From NCBI RefSeq assembly GCF_025751535.1, contig NZ_JAOWLC010000007.1:159823-223822 (forward strand): 64,000 nt of DNA, read 5' to 3'. This stretch comes from Lentibacter sp. XHP0401. Lineage in GTDB: Bacteria; Pseudomonadota; Alphaproteobacteria; Rhodobacterales; Rhodobacteraceae. The translations under genes and the position numbers were made by a program. The notes beneath the pieces are model-generated. The model did not search any database. It was not told the origin of the DNA and worked only from the letters and a program-made list of their open reading frames with translations. Below are positions 1 to 8,195 of the stretch, one piece after another. Position 1 is the stretch's first letter. Each line of letters starts with the position of its first letter.

Positions 1-386
1 GGCAGCGCGTCGATCTCTATTTTTGCCAACTCCGCCGCACGGCGGGCAATATCACGGCTCTCGGCGATCACCGCAAAAAGTGGCTGACCATAAAACTCGA
101 CAGTGTTTTCGGGGAAGACAGGCTCATCCCCCGCATGAACCGCCGACACATCGTTGATCCCGGGAATGTCCTTGGCCGTCAGAACCCCGATCACGCCTTT
201 GGCCGCCATCACCGCGCTCAGATCAAGCGATTTGAGTGTGCCATGCGCCACCTTGGAGCAGCCCAGATAAGCGTGCAACGTTCCAATCGGCTCGGGAATA
301 TCATCAGTATATTCCGCCCGCCCCATCACCTGCTTTATCGCGCTGTCGTGGTTGGCGTCTGTGCCCGTATGTCCAAATTTGGTCAT
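1..386 (-). CDS. xdhB: Xanthine dehydrogenase, molybdopterin-binding subunit, N-terminal part (partial)
   Basis: This is the first part of the large subunit of a split xanthine dehydrogenase, which oxidises hypoxanthine and xanthine to urate in purine breakdown. The reverse strand from 386 reads MTKFGHTGTDANHDSAIKQV and continues through the start of the aldehyde oxidase a/b hammerhead fold (GRAEYTDDIPEP; KGVIGVLTAKDIPGIND). The gene runs off the left edge, so the molybdopterin residues are not visible. Its ATG follows the TAA of the upstream xdhA directly (TAAATG), with GGGTGTG just before as a weak ribosome site, which indicates translational coupling in one operon. Identification rests on this stretch plus the xdhA neighbour. 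Confidence 0.9.
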   Translation of the reverse strand, partial: MTKFGHTGTDANHDSAIKQVMGRAEYTDDIPEPIGTLHAYLGCSKVAHGTLKSLDLSAVMAAKGVIGVLTAKDIPGINDVSAVHAGDEPVFPENTVEFYGQPLFAVIAESRDIARRAAELAKIEIDAL

Positions 387-1847
387 TTACACACCCTCCA
401 GCTTGGCCACTTCGCCAGCACCCTGCTCTGCCCAGAAGCGCCTGAAAAGGTTCGCGGCCACAAGGCTGCGATACTCCGCACTCGCGCGCCAGTCGCTCAA
501 CGGCGCAAAGTCCTCGGCCACGGCCATCGCCGCCGCCTCAAAGCTCTCTTTCGCAAAGGGTTTACCCACCAGCGCTGCCTCGGCATTCGCTGCACGCTTA
601 GGCGTTGCCGCCATTCCACCAAAAGCAATTCGCGCTTCAGCAATCACACCGTCCCGCACAGTCACAGCAAAGCCCGCTGCAACGGCGGTAATATCCTCAT
701 CCCGTCGCTTGGTAACTTTGTAAGCCGCATGATGCACCCCCGCACTCGCCAGCGGCAGCTCGACAGCTTCAACAAATTCGCCCGCGCGCAAATCCTGTTT
801 GCCGTAGTCGATGAAATACTTTTCCAGCGGCAGCTCCCGCACGCCCGAAGCACTGCGCAAATGAAGCTTCGCCCCCAGCGCGATAAACACAGGCGGCGTG
901 TCCCCAATTGGCGAGCCGTTAGCGATATTGCCACCCACAGTCCCCATATTGCGTACCTGCCAGCCCGCAATCCGCCGCCAGTATGGCAACAAATGCGGAT
1001 AAACACGGCCAAGCGCGGCCTCGGCTTCACTATAACTCGCTCCTGCACCAATCCGTAGAGTAGCACCAGTTTCAACAACCCGGCGCAGCTCGACCAGATG
1101 TCCGATAAACACAGCAGGCGTAATCGGTTTCATCATCTTCGTCACCCAGAGGCCAACGTCTGTCGCCCCCGCAATAATCGTCGCATCAGGATGCACGGCC
1201 AAAACATCGGCCAAATCAGCCACATTCCCAGGCAAAATCGCGCGGTCCCCTGCACGGCTCACATCCACCCGCACGCCATCGGCCAATGCCTCAAGCCGCT
1301 TTGTCACATCCTTCCGCTCAAGTGCCAGCGGATCAGCCGCAGGATCACCCAAAGCCGCCGCCGCCCGCGCCGCCTTGAAAATCGGCTCATACCCCGTGCA
1401 GCGGCACAGGTTGCCCTGCAAAGCGGTCTCAATCTCGGTCTCGCTGGGCTCAGGCCGCTCCATCCAAAGCGCATAAAGCGACATCACAATCCCCGGTGTG
1501 CAAAAACCACACTGACTGCCATGCGCATCTACCATCGCCTGCTGCACAGGATGCAACCCGCCGTCCGCCCCGCGCAAATGCTCGATGCTCACGACATGAC
1601 AGCCATCAAGGCTCGCCAGAAAGCGGATACAGGCATTTACCGTCTCGTAACGCAGACCATCTTCCGCCAGCCGCCCGACAAGCACGGTGCAAGCGCCGCA
1701 ATCCCCTTCGGCACAACCCTCTTTCGTGCCGGTCAACCGCCGATTGATACGCAGAAAATCCAGCAAAGTGTCCTGCGCTCCCACCTCTGGCAGCCGTACA
1801 TCCTCACCGTTCAACAAAAATCTGATCTCATGTCGCGTCTGCGTCAT
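387..1847 (-). CDS. xdhA: Xanthine dehydrogenase small subunit (2Fe-2S and FAD)
   Basis: Electron-transfer subunit of bacterial xanthine dehydrogenase, 486 residues. Two 2Fe-2S clusters are visible: the plant-type one (C45, C50, C53, C73) and the helical one (C113, C116, C148, C150, in CGFCTPG and CRCTGY). The FAD-binding domain follows at about 200-370 with GATDVG and TVGGNIANGSPIGDTPP, then the CO-dehydrogenase flavoprotein C-terminal domain to 486. The ATG at 1847 is preferred because GGAGGG lies 6-10 bases upstream; an in-frame extension to 1934 lacks family similarity. xdhB follows with no gap. The LysR gene at 1971 diverges from it and is a likely regulator. XdhC, the maturation factor, would be expected further left. 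Confidence 0.95.
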   Translation of the reverse strand: MTQTRHEIRFLLNGEDVRLPEVGAQDTLLDFLRINRRLTGTKEGCAEGDCGACTVLVGRLAEDGLRYETVNACIRFLASLDGCHVVSIEHLRGADGGLHPVQQAMVDAHGSQCGFCTPGIVMSLYALWMERPEPSETEIETALQGNLCRCTGYEPIFKAARAAAALGDPAADPLALERKDVTKRLEALADGVRVDVSRAGDRAILPGNVADLADVLAVHPDATIIAGATDVGLWVTKMMKPITPAVFIGHLVELRRVVETGATLRIGAGASYSEAEAALGRVYPHLLPYWRRIAGWQVRNMGTVGGNIANGSPIGDTPPVFIALGAKLHLRSASGVRELPLEKYFIDYGKQDLRAGEFVEAVELPLASAGVHHAAYKVTKRRDEDITAVAAGFAVTVRDGVIAEARIAFGGMAATPKRAANAEAALVGKPFAKESFEAAAMAVAEDFAPLSDWRASAEYRSLVAANLFRRFWAEQGAGEVAKLEGV

Positions 1848-1970
1848 GTCTTGCCCTCCGCGCTGGCTTTGCCTTTTGAATACGCCCGTCCAGCTTTCAA
1901 CGAAACCGTGTCTTTGGCTAGACACTTTCAACAATAATTATAAAGTGACTGCAAAAGGGAGGGGCCGCAC

Positions 1971-2876
1971 ATGCCCTACGTCGAAAGTATAAAGGTATTC
2001 TGCCGCGTGGTCGAGCTTGGCTCCATCACGTCAGGAGGCCGCGATATGCGTCTCACACCCGCCGTTGCCTCCAATCGCATCAAAGAGCTCGAAAAGCGCC
2101 TCGGCGTGCGCCTGTTTGACCGCACCACCCGCAAACTGCGCGCCACAGAGGCGGGAAAACTTTTCTATGATCACGCGCGCAAAGTCATCGACACTCTGGA
2201 AGATGCCGAAGCCGCCATTGCAGGCTTTTCCGGCCAACCCCGCGGCACACTGCGCGTCTCCTCGCCCCTTGGCCTTGGTCAAAGGCTGCTGGCTCCGCTC
2301 GTGCCCACCTTCGCCGAATCGCACCCCGACGTGCAGGTCCAGCTCCGCCTCAGTGATCGCAAGGTCGACCTTCTGGAAGACCGCCTCGACATTGCTTTCA
2401 TGCTCGGCAATCCGCCCGACAGCAACTTCAAACAGCGCAAACTGGCGGATGTGCCCCGCGCGCTCGTTGCTGCGCCAGGCTATCTCGCCAAACACGGCGC
2501 GCCCGATAGCACACAAGCGCTCATGCAACACAACTGCCTCCTTCTGCGTTACCCGCGCTCGCCCGAATATTTCTGGACACTGAATACAGCCGAAGGCCCG
2601 CTCAAGCTCAATGTGCAAGGCCGTTTTGATGCTGACAACTCCGATATCCTGACCGACTGGGCGCTCGCAGGCCAGGGCATTGCCAACAAGCCGCGCTTTG
2701 AAGTTTCCGCGCATCTGGCCTCGGGTGCGCTTGTCGAGGTTCTGCCGGACACACCCCCCATGCCCACAAGTTTCCTCTGCCTCTACCCCCACCGCAAGCT
2801 GCAAGACCCCAAGGTGCGTCTCTTCATCGACTATGTCGCCGAGGCGCTCAAACCCCAGCTTCGAGCGATGTCTTAA
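1971..2876 (+). CDS. LysR-family transcriptional regulator
   Basis: 301-residue LysR regulator. The winged helix-turn-helix covers residues 1-60 (LTPAVASNRIKELEKRLGVR, then LFDRTTRKLRATEAG), and the periplasmic-binding-like effector domain starts near 90 (GTLRVSSPLGLGQRLLAPLV). It is transcribed away from xdhAB with 123 bases between the start codons, the usual arrangement for a LysR protein controlling a neighbouring catabolic operon. The effector is unknown; a purine or purine breakdown product is an inference from position only. The ATG follows GGGAGGGGCCGCAC. Its stop overlaps by four bases the stop of the convergent MerR gene. Confidence 0.93.
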   Translation: MPYVESIKVFCRVVELGSITSGGRDMRLTPAVASNRIKELEKRLGVRLFDRTTRKLRATEAGKLFYDHARKVIDTLEDAEAAIAGFSGQPRGTLRVSSPLGLGQRLLAPLVPTFAESHPDVQVQLRLSDRKVDLLEDRLDIAFMLGNPPDSNFKQRKLADVPRALVAAPGYLAKHGAPDSTQALMQHNCLLLRYPRSPEYFWTLNTAEGPLKLNVQGRFDADNSDILTDWALAGQGIANKPRFEVSAHLASGALVEVLPDTPPMPTSFLCLYPHRKLQDPKVRLFIDYVAEALKPQLRAMS

Positions 2877-3256
2877 CTCAGATAATCAAGGATCGGGCAA
2901 TCAGGCCGCTCGTCTCCACAGCAGGCCCCCACCAGATGCTCCAACTCGTCGTGCAAAGCCTGCAATTCACGCTGCTTGGCACGGATATCGTCCAAACGTG
3001 CGCTCGCAATCTGCTTCACTTCAGCACTCGTGCGGTGCTCGTCCTGATACAGCCCCAAAAGCTCGCGACACTGCGCAATCGAAAAGCCAAACCCCCGCGC
3101 ACGGCCCACAAAAGAAAGCTTGCGCAAACTGGTATCATCATAATCGCGATACCCCGCCGCCGTTCGCGCCGCAGGCTCAACAAGTCCAATGTCGGCGTAA
3201 TACCGCACCGTCTTCACAGGCAGTCCGGCCGCCTTTGCCGCTCCCGAAATATTCAT
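2873..3256 (-). CDS. cueR: MerR-family copper-responsive regulator (CueR/HmrR type)
   Basis: 127-residue MerR regulator with an N-terminal winged helix (GAAKAAGLPVKTVRYYADIG), a dimerisation helix (about 75-108) and a C-terminal metal loop reading ACCGDERPDCP. C112 and C120 fall at exactly the positions of the two Cu(I)-binding cysteines of E. coli CueR, which supports a +1 metal ion (Cu, Ag, Au) as effector; C113 is an extra cysteine in the loop. ATG 3256 is chosen because the protein then begins at the family start (MNISGAAKAAG) and GGGAG lies upstream. It diverges from a cytochrome c gene, and a MerR-type 19-base-spacer promoter lies between them facing the cytochrome. No copper ATPase is next to it. 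Confidence 0.92.
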   Translation of the reverse strand: MNISGAAKAAGLPVKTVRYYADIGLVEPAARTAAGYRDYDDTSLRKLSFVGRARGFGFSIAQCRELLGLYQDEHRTSAEVKQIASARLDDIRAKQRELQALHDELEHLVGACCGDERPDCPILDYLS

Positions 3257-3269
3257 GACCAACTCCCGC

Positions 3270-3300
3270 TTGACCTTCCAGTTAGGGGAAGCCTTACACA
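3270..3300 (+). promoter_or_regulatory. MerR/CueR-type operator-promoter with 19-bp spacer
   Basis: TTGACC at 3270-3275 and TACACA at 3295-3300 form -35 and -10 elements separated by 19 bases, the overlong spacing that MerR-family activators correct by bending DNA. The spacer carries the imperfect dyad ACCTTCC (3272-3278) and GGAAGCC (3287-3293), close to the CueR/HmrR operator. It points rightward to the cytochrome c at 3333, placing the transcript start near 3307. The function is inferred from layout and known family promoters. Confidence 0.8.
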
Positions 3301-3332
3301 GAGGTTGAACAGGAGTCAAAAAGGATACCTCA

Positions 3333-3767
3333 ATGCGCACAAGCCACCTCATAATCGCAGGTTTCGCCACTGCGGCTGCCTTTCTGGGCTACACGCTTTT
3401 ACGGGCCACACCACAAGCCGAAGAACCTGTCACCCTCTCATCCGGTACGGAGATGGTGCAAGTCACCCTTCCCACCGAGCTTTCGGCACAAGCCCAACTT
3501 GGCAAAATCGCCTACGAAACAAAATGCGCCGCCTGTCATGGCTTAAATGCAGCAGGCAATGTAAACGCCGCCCCACCCCTCATTCACAAAATCTATGAGC
3601 CAGGCCACCACGGCGATGAAAGCTTCCAGCGTGCCGCAGCCATGGGTGTTCAGGCGCATCACTGGCGCTTTGGCAATATGCCCCCCATCGAAGGGATCAC
3701 CCGCGCCGAAGTCGAAACCATCATAACCTATATTCGCAAAGTTCAACGCGAAAACGGAATTTTCTAA
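3333..3767 (+). CDS. Membrane-anchored class I cytochrome c
   Basis: 144-residue monohaem cytochrome c. Residues 5-24 form an N-terminal hydrophobic anchor or uncleaved signal, with the rest periplasmic. The haem motif is C65-A-A-C68-H69, and M116 in GNMPPIEG is the likely sixth ligand. The last helix ends ITYIRKVQRENGIF, typical of the cytochrome c fold. The ATG follows AAAGGATACCTCA. The gene lies just downstream of a CueR-type promoter, so copper-induced expression is likely; an electron-transfer role in copper stress or for a cuproenzyme is inference. It converges closely on the gapdh gene (three bases between the stops). Confidence 0.9.
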   Translation: MRTSHLIIAGFATAAAFLGYTLLRATPQAEEPVTLSSGTEMVQVTLPTELSAQAQLGKIAYETKCAACHGLNAAGNVNAAPPLIHKIYEPGHHGDESFQRAAAMGVQAHHWRFGNMPPIEGITRAEVETIITYIRKVQRENGIF

Positions 3768-3770
3768 TCC

Positions 3771-4769
3771 CTACCGCCGCGCCATCAAGGCAGCCATGTC
3801 GAGCATTCGGCTGGAGAAGCCCCACTCATTGTCATACCAGCCAAAAACCCGCAACAAACCGCCTACAGATACACTCGTTTCGCGGCCTGACAGGATGATG
3901 CTCTCGGGCCGCCCGCGCAGATCGGTCGAAACAAGCGGCTGGGTGATATAGCCAAATAGCGGGCTTGCCTCGGCAGCGTCGGAAAAAACAGCGTTCACAT
4001 CCTCAACACGCGCAGGTTTCGCCACCTGCAACGCCAGATCAATCGCCGAAACACTCGCTGTGGGCACGCGCACCGCCCGCGCCTCGATCCGCCCTGCCAG
4101 CCTTGGCAGCACATCGTCAATCAACCGCGCTGCACTTGTCGTCGTCGGAACCATCGAAAGCGCCGCAGCCCGCGAGCGCACCAAATCGCCCCTCGGCTTG
4201 TCGATCGTCGGTTGCGAGCCTGTATAGCAATGCACCGTCGTCATATGCCCGCTCTCGACCCCCCAACGCTCGTCCAGCAAGCGTAACAATGGCGCCAGCG
4301 CATTGGTCGTGCAACTGGCGTTGGAGACTATCTTATGCGCGCCAATCTCGGTTTCGTTCGCGCCCAAAACCACAGTCTTGTCCGCCGCCTCAGATGGACC
4401 CGAAATCAGCACAGCCTTCGCGCCAGCCTCAAGCCCGCGCTCGGCCACTGCACGGTTGCCCGCAGCGCCGGTGCATTCGAGCAGCACATCGACATCGCTC
4501 AAATCCAGCGCACGAATGTCCGCTTCGTCGTGAAACGGGTAGCTCTTCGCATCGACATCAAGCCTCTGCTCACCGTGGCTCACCTTGCCGGGGAACGGGC
4601 CGAAAATGCTGTCATAGGCAAACAGATAGGCACAGCTCTCAAGCGGTGCGATATCATTGATCAGCACAACCTCGAATTCGCCCGCGCGTGCACCATGCAA
4701 CATCCGCAATATCGAGCGGCCAATCCGCCCGAACCCGTTGATCGCAATACGTACCGGCTTATCGTTCAT
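3771..4769 (-). CDS. gap: Glyceraldehyde-3-phosphate dehydrogenase, type I
   Basis: 332-residue GAPDH, which oxidises glyceraldehyde-3-phosphate to 1,3-bisphosphoglycerate in glycolysis and gluconeogenesis. Visible are the Rossmann loop INGFGRIGR, the NAD-type segment LINDIA, the catalytic SNASCTTN (C153) and its partner H180 in TTVHCYTG, and the terminal WYDNEWGFSSRMLD. ATG 4769 follows the stop of the upstream gene by one base (TGAgATG), indicating coupling. A GTG at 4781 would add four residues and overlap that gene. Many Rhodobacteraceae carry more than one gap gene; this one is not beside pgk or tkt, so its precise role (glycolytic or accessory) is open. Confidence 0.93.
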   Translation of the reverse strand: MNDKPVRIAINGFGRIGRSILRMLHGARAGEFEVVLINDIAPLESCAYLFAYDSIFGPFPGKVSHGEQRLDVDAKSYPFHDEADIRALDLSDVDVLLECTGAAGNRAVAERGLEAGAKAVLISGPSEAADKTVVLGANETEIGAHKIVSNASCTTNALAPLLRLLDERWGVESGHMTTVHCYTGSQPTIDKPRGDLVRSRAAALSMVPTTTSAARLIDDVLPRLAGRIEARAVRVPTASVSAIDLALQVAKPARVEDVNAVFSDAAEASPLFGYITQPLVSTDLRGRPESIILSGRETSVSVGGLLRVFGWYDNEWGFSSRMLDMAALMARR

Positions 4770-4770
4770 C

Positions 4771-5142
4771 TCAATGCTCACTTTCGCTCTTGTAACCCTG
4801 CCCCTCGAAGTAAGGCTCCATTTGCGCTACAATCACCGAGTTCTCCGCTAAAGCCCGCGCCATCAAGTCGCGCTCTTCTTCAGGAATATCATGGCCAAGC
4901 TCCAAACGCTCTTCCAGCGTTCCATAGCCCGTCACATCCAGAGGCGCAGTATCGGCCTGCTTCAGAATTGCCACCGTTTCGCGCACGGCCTCTTCTTCAT
5001 CCACGCCGCTGGCATAAATCACCAGTGCCGCGCCCGTCGCACCCTTGGGCAGCCCGTCACCGTCCTTGCGGCCAATCTCGACAAGCAGGGTGTAAACCTT
5101 TTGAGGCTTCTTGGCCTTTTTCTCTTTCGTCTTTTCAGCCAT
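4771..5142 (-). CDS. Conserved hypothetical protein
   Basis: 123-residue soluble protein not assigned to a family. The first 15 residues are very lysine-rich (MAEKTKEKKAKKPQKVYTLL). After that comes a mixed alpha/beta segment (VEIGRKDGDGLPKGATGAAL; DEEEAVRETVAILKQADTAP) and an acidic C-terminus (EGQGYKSESEH). No signal peptide or membrane helix is visible. It precedes gapdh with one base between its stop and the gapdh ATG, so the two are very likely co-transcribed; this is the only hint to its role. A GGAAAAT ribosome-site remnant precedes the ATG. Confidence 0.75.
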   Translation of the reverse strand: MAEKTKEKKAKKPQKVYTLLVEIGRKDGDGLPKGATGAALVIYASGVDEEEAVRETVAILKQADTAPLDVTGYGTLEERLELGHDIPEEERDLMARALAENSVIVAQMEPYFEGQGYKSESEH

Positions 5143-5317
5143 TTTCCAGCCTCTCTGCCATGTTCAGCCGAGGCTTGTCGAAACGCGTGCGCCAAGTCAA
5201 CCCGCCCACACGCGGCGTTTCGCACATGACTAGGCCAATTCTGGCCTTTTCCCTGCGTTAACCCTTGACCCATCAACATCTGCCCGAATAAACGGCAGCA
5301 ACTGGGGAACGCTATAA

Positions 5318-6379
5318 ATGAAACACATTGTCCTTTGTCTGAGTTGGGGAATCTCCCTGCTCTTATCAGCATTCGACGCTTCTGCGCAGTCTGAGCCCCT
5401 TACGTTCGTAACAGTAGAGCGGCCACCTTTCTCAATGCACTCCGAAAGCGGCACACATACAGGCTTCGCGATTGACCTAACCGAGGCGCTCGCCGTTGAG
5501 CTGGGCCGCCCCGTGCGCTTTGAGACCGTCGCCTCGTTTCCGGAATTATTTGCAGCCGTAACCGAGGGCCGCGCCGATGGAGCTGTCGCCAATATTTCAA
5601 TCACCACCGCACGCGAAGAGATCATAGACTTCAGCCACCCCATCTATGAAGGTGGCCTCCAGATTATGCTTCATGGCGATGACAGCGCCGCAAGTCTCTA
5701 TGCCATCATTGCCACGCGCGATGTCGCCTTTTTCCTGCTTTCCGCCTTCGGCTGCCTGTTCTTCTTTGGGCTTCTCATGTGGTATTTCGAACGCGAGCAC
5801 TCACCCTATTTCCAGCGTTCCTTCCGCCAAGCACTGTTTCCCTCATTCTGGTGGGCGCTGAACCTTGTGGTCAACGGCGGCTTTGAAGAGCGTGTGCCAC
5901 AGTCGCGCGTCGGGCGGTTCTTCGGTGTTCTGCTCGTCGTCTCATCGCTTTTTGTGGTATCCGTTTTCGTCGCGAAAATCACAGCCGCCATGACCATCGC
6001 GGCCATCGCTGAAAATGTCGACAGCATCAATGATATCGAAGGCCGCACCGTCGCCACAACGGTAGGCTCCACTGGCGAAGCCTACCTCATCACGCGTGAA
6101 GTCAGCCATACCGCTTATACCTCCCTGTCGGAAATGCTGGATGCTTTTGAAAGTGGCTCAATCGACGCCATCGTTTTTGATGGACCGGTCCTGTCCTGGT
6201 ATCTTCAAACCCGCGGCGATGGCGAAGGCCGCCTTGTGGAGCGCGTCTTCAAACGGGAGAACTATGGCATGGTTCTGCCCACAGGCAGCCCACTCACCGA
6301 GCAAATAAACCGCGCCCTACTTGCCCTGCGCGAAAGCGGAAAGCACGATGAAATCCAGCGCAAGTATTTCGGCAACTAG
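5318..6379 (+). CDS. Glutamate-receptor-like ligand-gated ion channel (GluR0-type architecture)
   Basis: 353 residues with a signal peptide (1-23) and a periplasmic amino-acid-binding domain split by a membrane insertion. Lobe 1 spans about 27-125, TM1 137-157, a re-entrant pore segment about 172-192, TM2 200-222, and lobe 2 about 232-350. This is the S1-M1-P-M2-S2 order of prokaryotic ionotropic glutamate receptors. Amino-acid-binding signatures are present: TTAREEIIDFS, where R99 would hold the ligand carboxylate, and FDGP, where D288 would hold the amino group. The pore reads WALNLVVNGGFEERVP in place of the potassium filter TVGYGD, so ion selectivity is uncertain. It stands alone, divergent from the gapdh operon. 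Confidence 0.85.
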   Translation: MKHIVLCLSWGISLLLSAFDASAQSEPLTFVTVERPPFSMHSESGTHTGFAIDLTEALAVELGRPVRFETVASFPELFAAVTEGRADGAVANISITTAREEIIDFSHPIYEGGLQIMLHGDDSAASLYAIIATRDVAFFLLSAFGCLFFFGLLMWYFEREHSPYFQRSFRQALFPSFWWALNLVVNGGFEERVPQSRVGRFFGVLLVVSSLFVVSVFVAKITAAMTIAAIAENVDSINDIEGRTVATTVGSTGEAYLITREVSHTAYTSLSEMLDAFESGSIDAIVFDGPVLSWYLQTRGDGEGRLVERVFKRENYGMVLPTGSPLTEQINRALLALRESGKHDEIQRKYFGN

Positions 6380-6447
6380 GCCATTCCATGCGCTCGCATC
6401 CATAGCCCCAATGCGAGCGCAACTGTCAACAATACCGGCCTGATCAT
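6376..6447 (-). CDS. Possible 23-residue hydrophobic small protein
   Basis: A short reading frame downstream of dapD on the same strand, starting at ATG 6447 with AGGGAGAA 6 bases upstream, and reading MIRPVLLTVALALGLWMRAH before GMA and stop. It would be a single membrane helix. Its 3' part is an 11-bp perfect inverted repeat (6389-6399 and 6411-6421), so the region could instead be an RNA hairpin. Support is the ribosome site, position and hydrophobicity; no homology is claimed. Confidence 0.3.
   Translation of the reverse strand: MIRPVLLTVALALGLWMRAHGMA
6389..6421. repeat. Perfect 11-bp inverted repeat
   Basis: TGCGCTCGCAT at 6389-6399 is mirrored by ATGCGAGCGCA at 6411-6421 with an 11-base loop, just after the stop of the receptor-channel gene and downstream of dapD on the other strand. 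There is no adjacent T-run on either strand, so it is not a classical terminator. It may stabilise or end transcripts from both sides. Confidence 0.6.
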
Positions 6448-6534
6448 AGCGTATTCTCCCTGTCTTCAGGCCTTAAACGCAAAACGCGGTAACTTCCGTC
6501 GCCGCGCATTGGATGTTTTTTGACAGATTAAAGC

Positions 6535-7362
6535 TCAGTCCCTGAGCAGCTCGTTGATCGAGGTCTTACTCCGCGTGCGCTCGTCCACGCGCTTCACAAT
6601 CACGGCACAGTAAAGGTTTACACCGTTCTTGCTTGGCATCGAACCTGCAACAACCACAGAGCCCGAGGGCACTTCGCCATACATCACTTCGCCTGTCTCG
6701 CGGTCCACGATCTTGGTCGACTGGCCAATGAAAACACCCATGCCCAGCACCGATCCTTCACGCACAATGCAGCCTTCCACAACTTCCGAGCGCGCACCGA
6801 TAAAGCAGTTGTCCTCAATGATGGTCGGCCCCGCCTGCATCGGCTCCAAAACGCCGCCAATGCCAACGCCGCCTGAAAGGTGCACATTCTTGCCGATCTG
6901 CGCGCAGGAGCCGACAGTCGCCCATGTGTCAACCATCGTGCCACTGTCGACATAAGCCCCGATATTCACAAAACTCGGCATCAGCACAACACCGGGCGCG
7001 ATGTAAGCGCTCTTGCGCACAACACAGTTCGGCACGGCGCGAAAGCCCGCTGATTTCCACTGGTTCTCGCCCCAGCCCGCGAACTTGCTGTCAACCTTAT
7101 CCCACCAGCCGCCGGCCTGCGGGCCGCCTTCCTGAATTTCCATATCCTTGATACGAAAGCCCAGAAGCACCGCCTTCTTGGCCCACTGGTTCACGTGCCA
7201 GCTGCCGTCCGCCTGCTTTTCCGCCACACGCAGCTTGCCGCTGTCGAGCGCGTTGAGCGTGTCTTCAATAGCCTCACGGGTCTCACCCGTTGTGGCTGGC
7301 GTGATCGCATCGCGCCCGTCCCATGCCGCCTCGATCGCTGTCTCAAGCTGTGCGTTAGACAT
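6535..7362 (-). CDS. dapD: 2,3,4,5-tetrahydropyridine-2,6-dicarboxylate N-succinyltransferase
   Basis: 275-residue DapD, which succinylates tetrahydrodipicolinate in the succinylase route to meso-diaminopimelate and lysine. The N-terminal helical domain (1-100) is followed by the left-handed beta helix with hexapeptide repeats ([58 protein letters not shown]). Length matches the family (about 274). Start ATG 7362 gives the usual [15 protein letters not shown]. It is probably monocistronic here or followed only by a tiny frame; dapE is not adjacent in the window. Confidence 0.97.
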   Translation of the reverse strand: MSNAQLETAIEAAWDGRDAITPATTGETREAIEDTLNALDSGKLRVAEKQADGSWHVNQWAKKAVLLGFRIKDMEIQEGGPQAGGWWDKVDSKFAGWGENQWKSAGFRAVPNCVVRKSAYIAPGVVLMPSFVNIGAYVDSGTMVDTWATVGSCAQIGKNVHLSGGVGIGGVLEPMQAGPTIIEDNCFIGARSEVVEGCIVREGSVLGMGVFIGQSTKIVDRETGEVMYGEVPSGSVVVAGSMPSKNGVNLYCAVIVKRVDERTRSKTSINELLRD

Positions 7363-7506
7363 ATCTGTCTCCCCAATCGCGTGTTCAAAAAATCAGCTTT
7401 CCCTTTAGCTGCCTTCTTGCCGTCGCGCAATCGTTTCGCCCCGTGGCGAAACACCCCGCGCCACCTTCAGGCTAAACAAGGGGTTCACACCCTAAAGGAA
7501 AGTTCC

Positions 7507-7830
7507 ATGCTCACCTGCATCATCCGCTATCAGATTGACCCGACCAAGCACGCCCAATTTCAGCAATACGCCCGGAACTGGGGGCAGGCCATTCCCCGCT
7601 GCGGCGCCGATCTTGTCGGCTACTACGCCCCGCACGAAGGCTCCTCGACACTCGCCTACGGTATCTACAACATCCCGTCTCTGGCCGAATACGAAGCCTA
7701 CCGCGCCCGCCTCTCGGCCGACCCGCTGGGCCGCGAAAACTATGAGTTCGCCCAGAAAGAAAAGTTTCTCTTGCGAGAAGACAGCACCTTTCTCAAGCTC
7801 GCCTCAACACCACACGGGAGAGAAAAATGA
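7507..7830 (+). CDS. NIPSNAP family protein
   Basis: 107-residue ferredoxin-like alpha/beta-barrel protein of the NIPSNAP family. It opens MLTCIIRYQIDPTKHAQFQQ and has the family's tryptophan and hydrophobic pattern (YARNWGQAIPRCGADLVGYY) and a C-terminal strand region. The ATG at 7507 is backed by AAAGGAAAG; upstream in-frame sequence overlaps dapD antisense and is not coding. Its TGA overlaps the next ATG (ATGA), so it is coupled to the monooxygenase-fold gene behind it. The biochemical role of bacterial NIPSNAP proteins is unclear; no substrate can be proposed. Confidence 0.88.
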   Translation: MLTCIIRYQIDPTKHAQFQQYARNWGQAIPRCGADLVGYYAPHEGSSTLAYGIYNIPSLAEYEAYRARLSADPLGRENYEFAQKEKFLLREDSTFLKLASTPHGREK

Positions 7831-8171
7831 TCGGCGTGATATTCGAAGTTGAAGTCGCAGCAGGCCAGCAAGACGCCTACCTCGCCATGGCCGCAAAAAT
7901 GCGCCCGTTACTGGAACAGGTCGAAGGTTTTATATCGGTCGAGCGCTTCCAAAGCCTTACCAGTCCGGAAAAGCTTCTCTCGCTCAGCTTCTTTGAAGAC
8001 GAAGCCGCCGTCGAGCGCTGGCGCGCTCTGCAAGAGCACCGCGGCGCACAAACAGCAGGCCGCAATCATATGTTCTCCAACTATCGCCTGCGCGTTGTCT
8101 CGGTCATCCGCGACTACGGCAAATACGAGCGCGCCCAAGCCCCAAGCGACAGCCGCGAGATGCACGGCTGA
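7827..8171 (+). CDS. Antibiotic biosynthesis monooxygenase (ABM) domain protein
   Basis: 114-residue dimeric ferredoxin-like-fold protein of the ABM/YgiN group. It opens MIGVIFEVEVAAGQQDAYLA, then GFISVERFQSLTSPEKLLSL and the closing helix region (ERWRALQEHRGAQTAGRN), the standard order for the domain. Such proteins act as cofactor-free quinol oxygenases or haem-degrading enzymes, but many are uncharacterised. It overlaps the NIPSNAP gene by four bases, suggesting that the two dimeric ferredoxin-like proteins work together. The extended C-terminus after residue 95 is polar and probably disordered. Confidence 0.87.
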   Translation: MIGVIFEVEVAAGQQDAYLAMAAKMRPLLEQVEGFISVERFQSLTSPEKLLSLSFFEDEAAVERWRALQEHRGAQTAGRNHMFSNYRLRVVSVIRDYGKYERAQAPSDSREMHG

Positions 8172-8195
8172 CGCTTGGGGTCGGTTCGTTACCTG

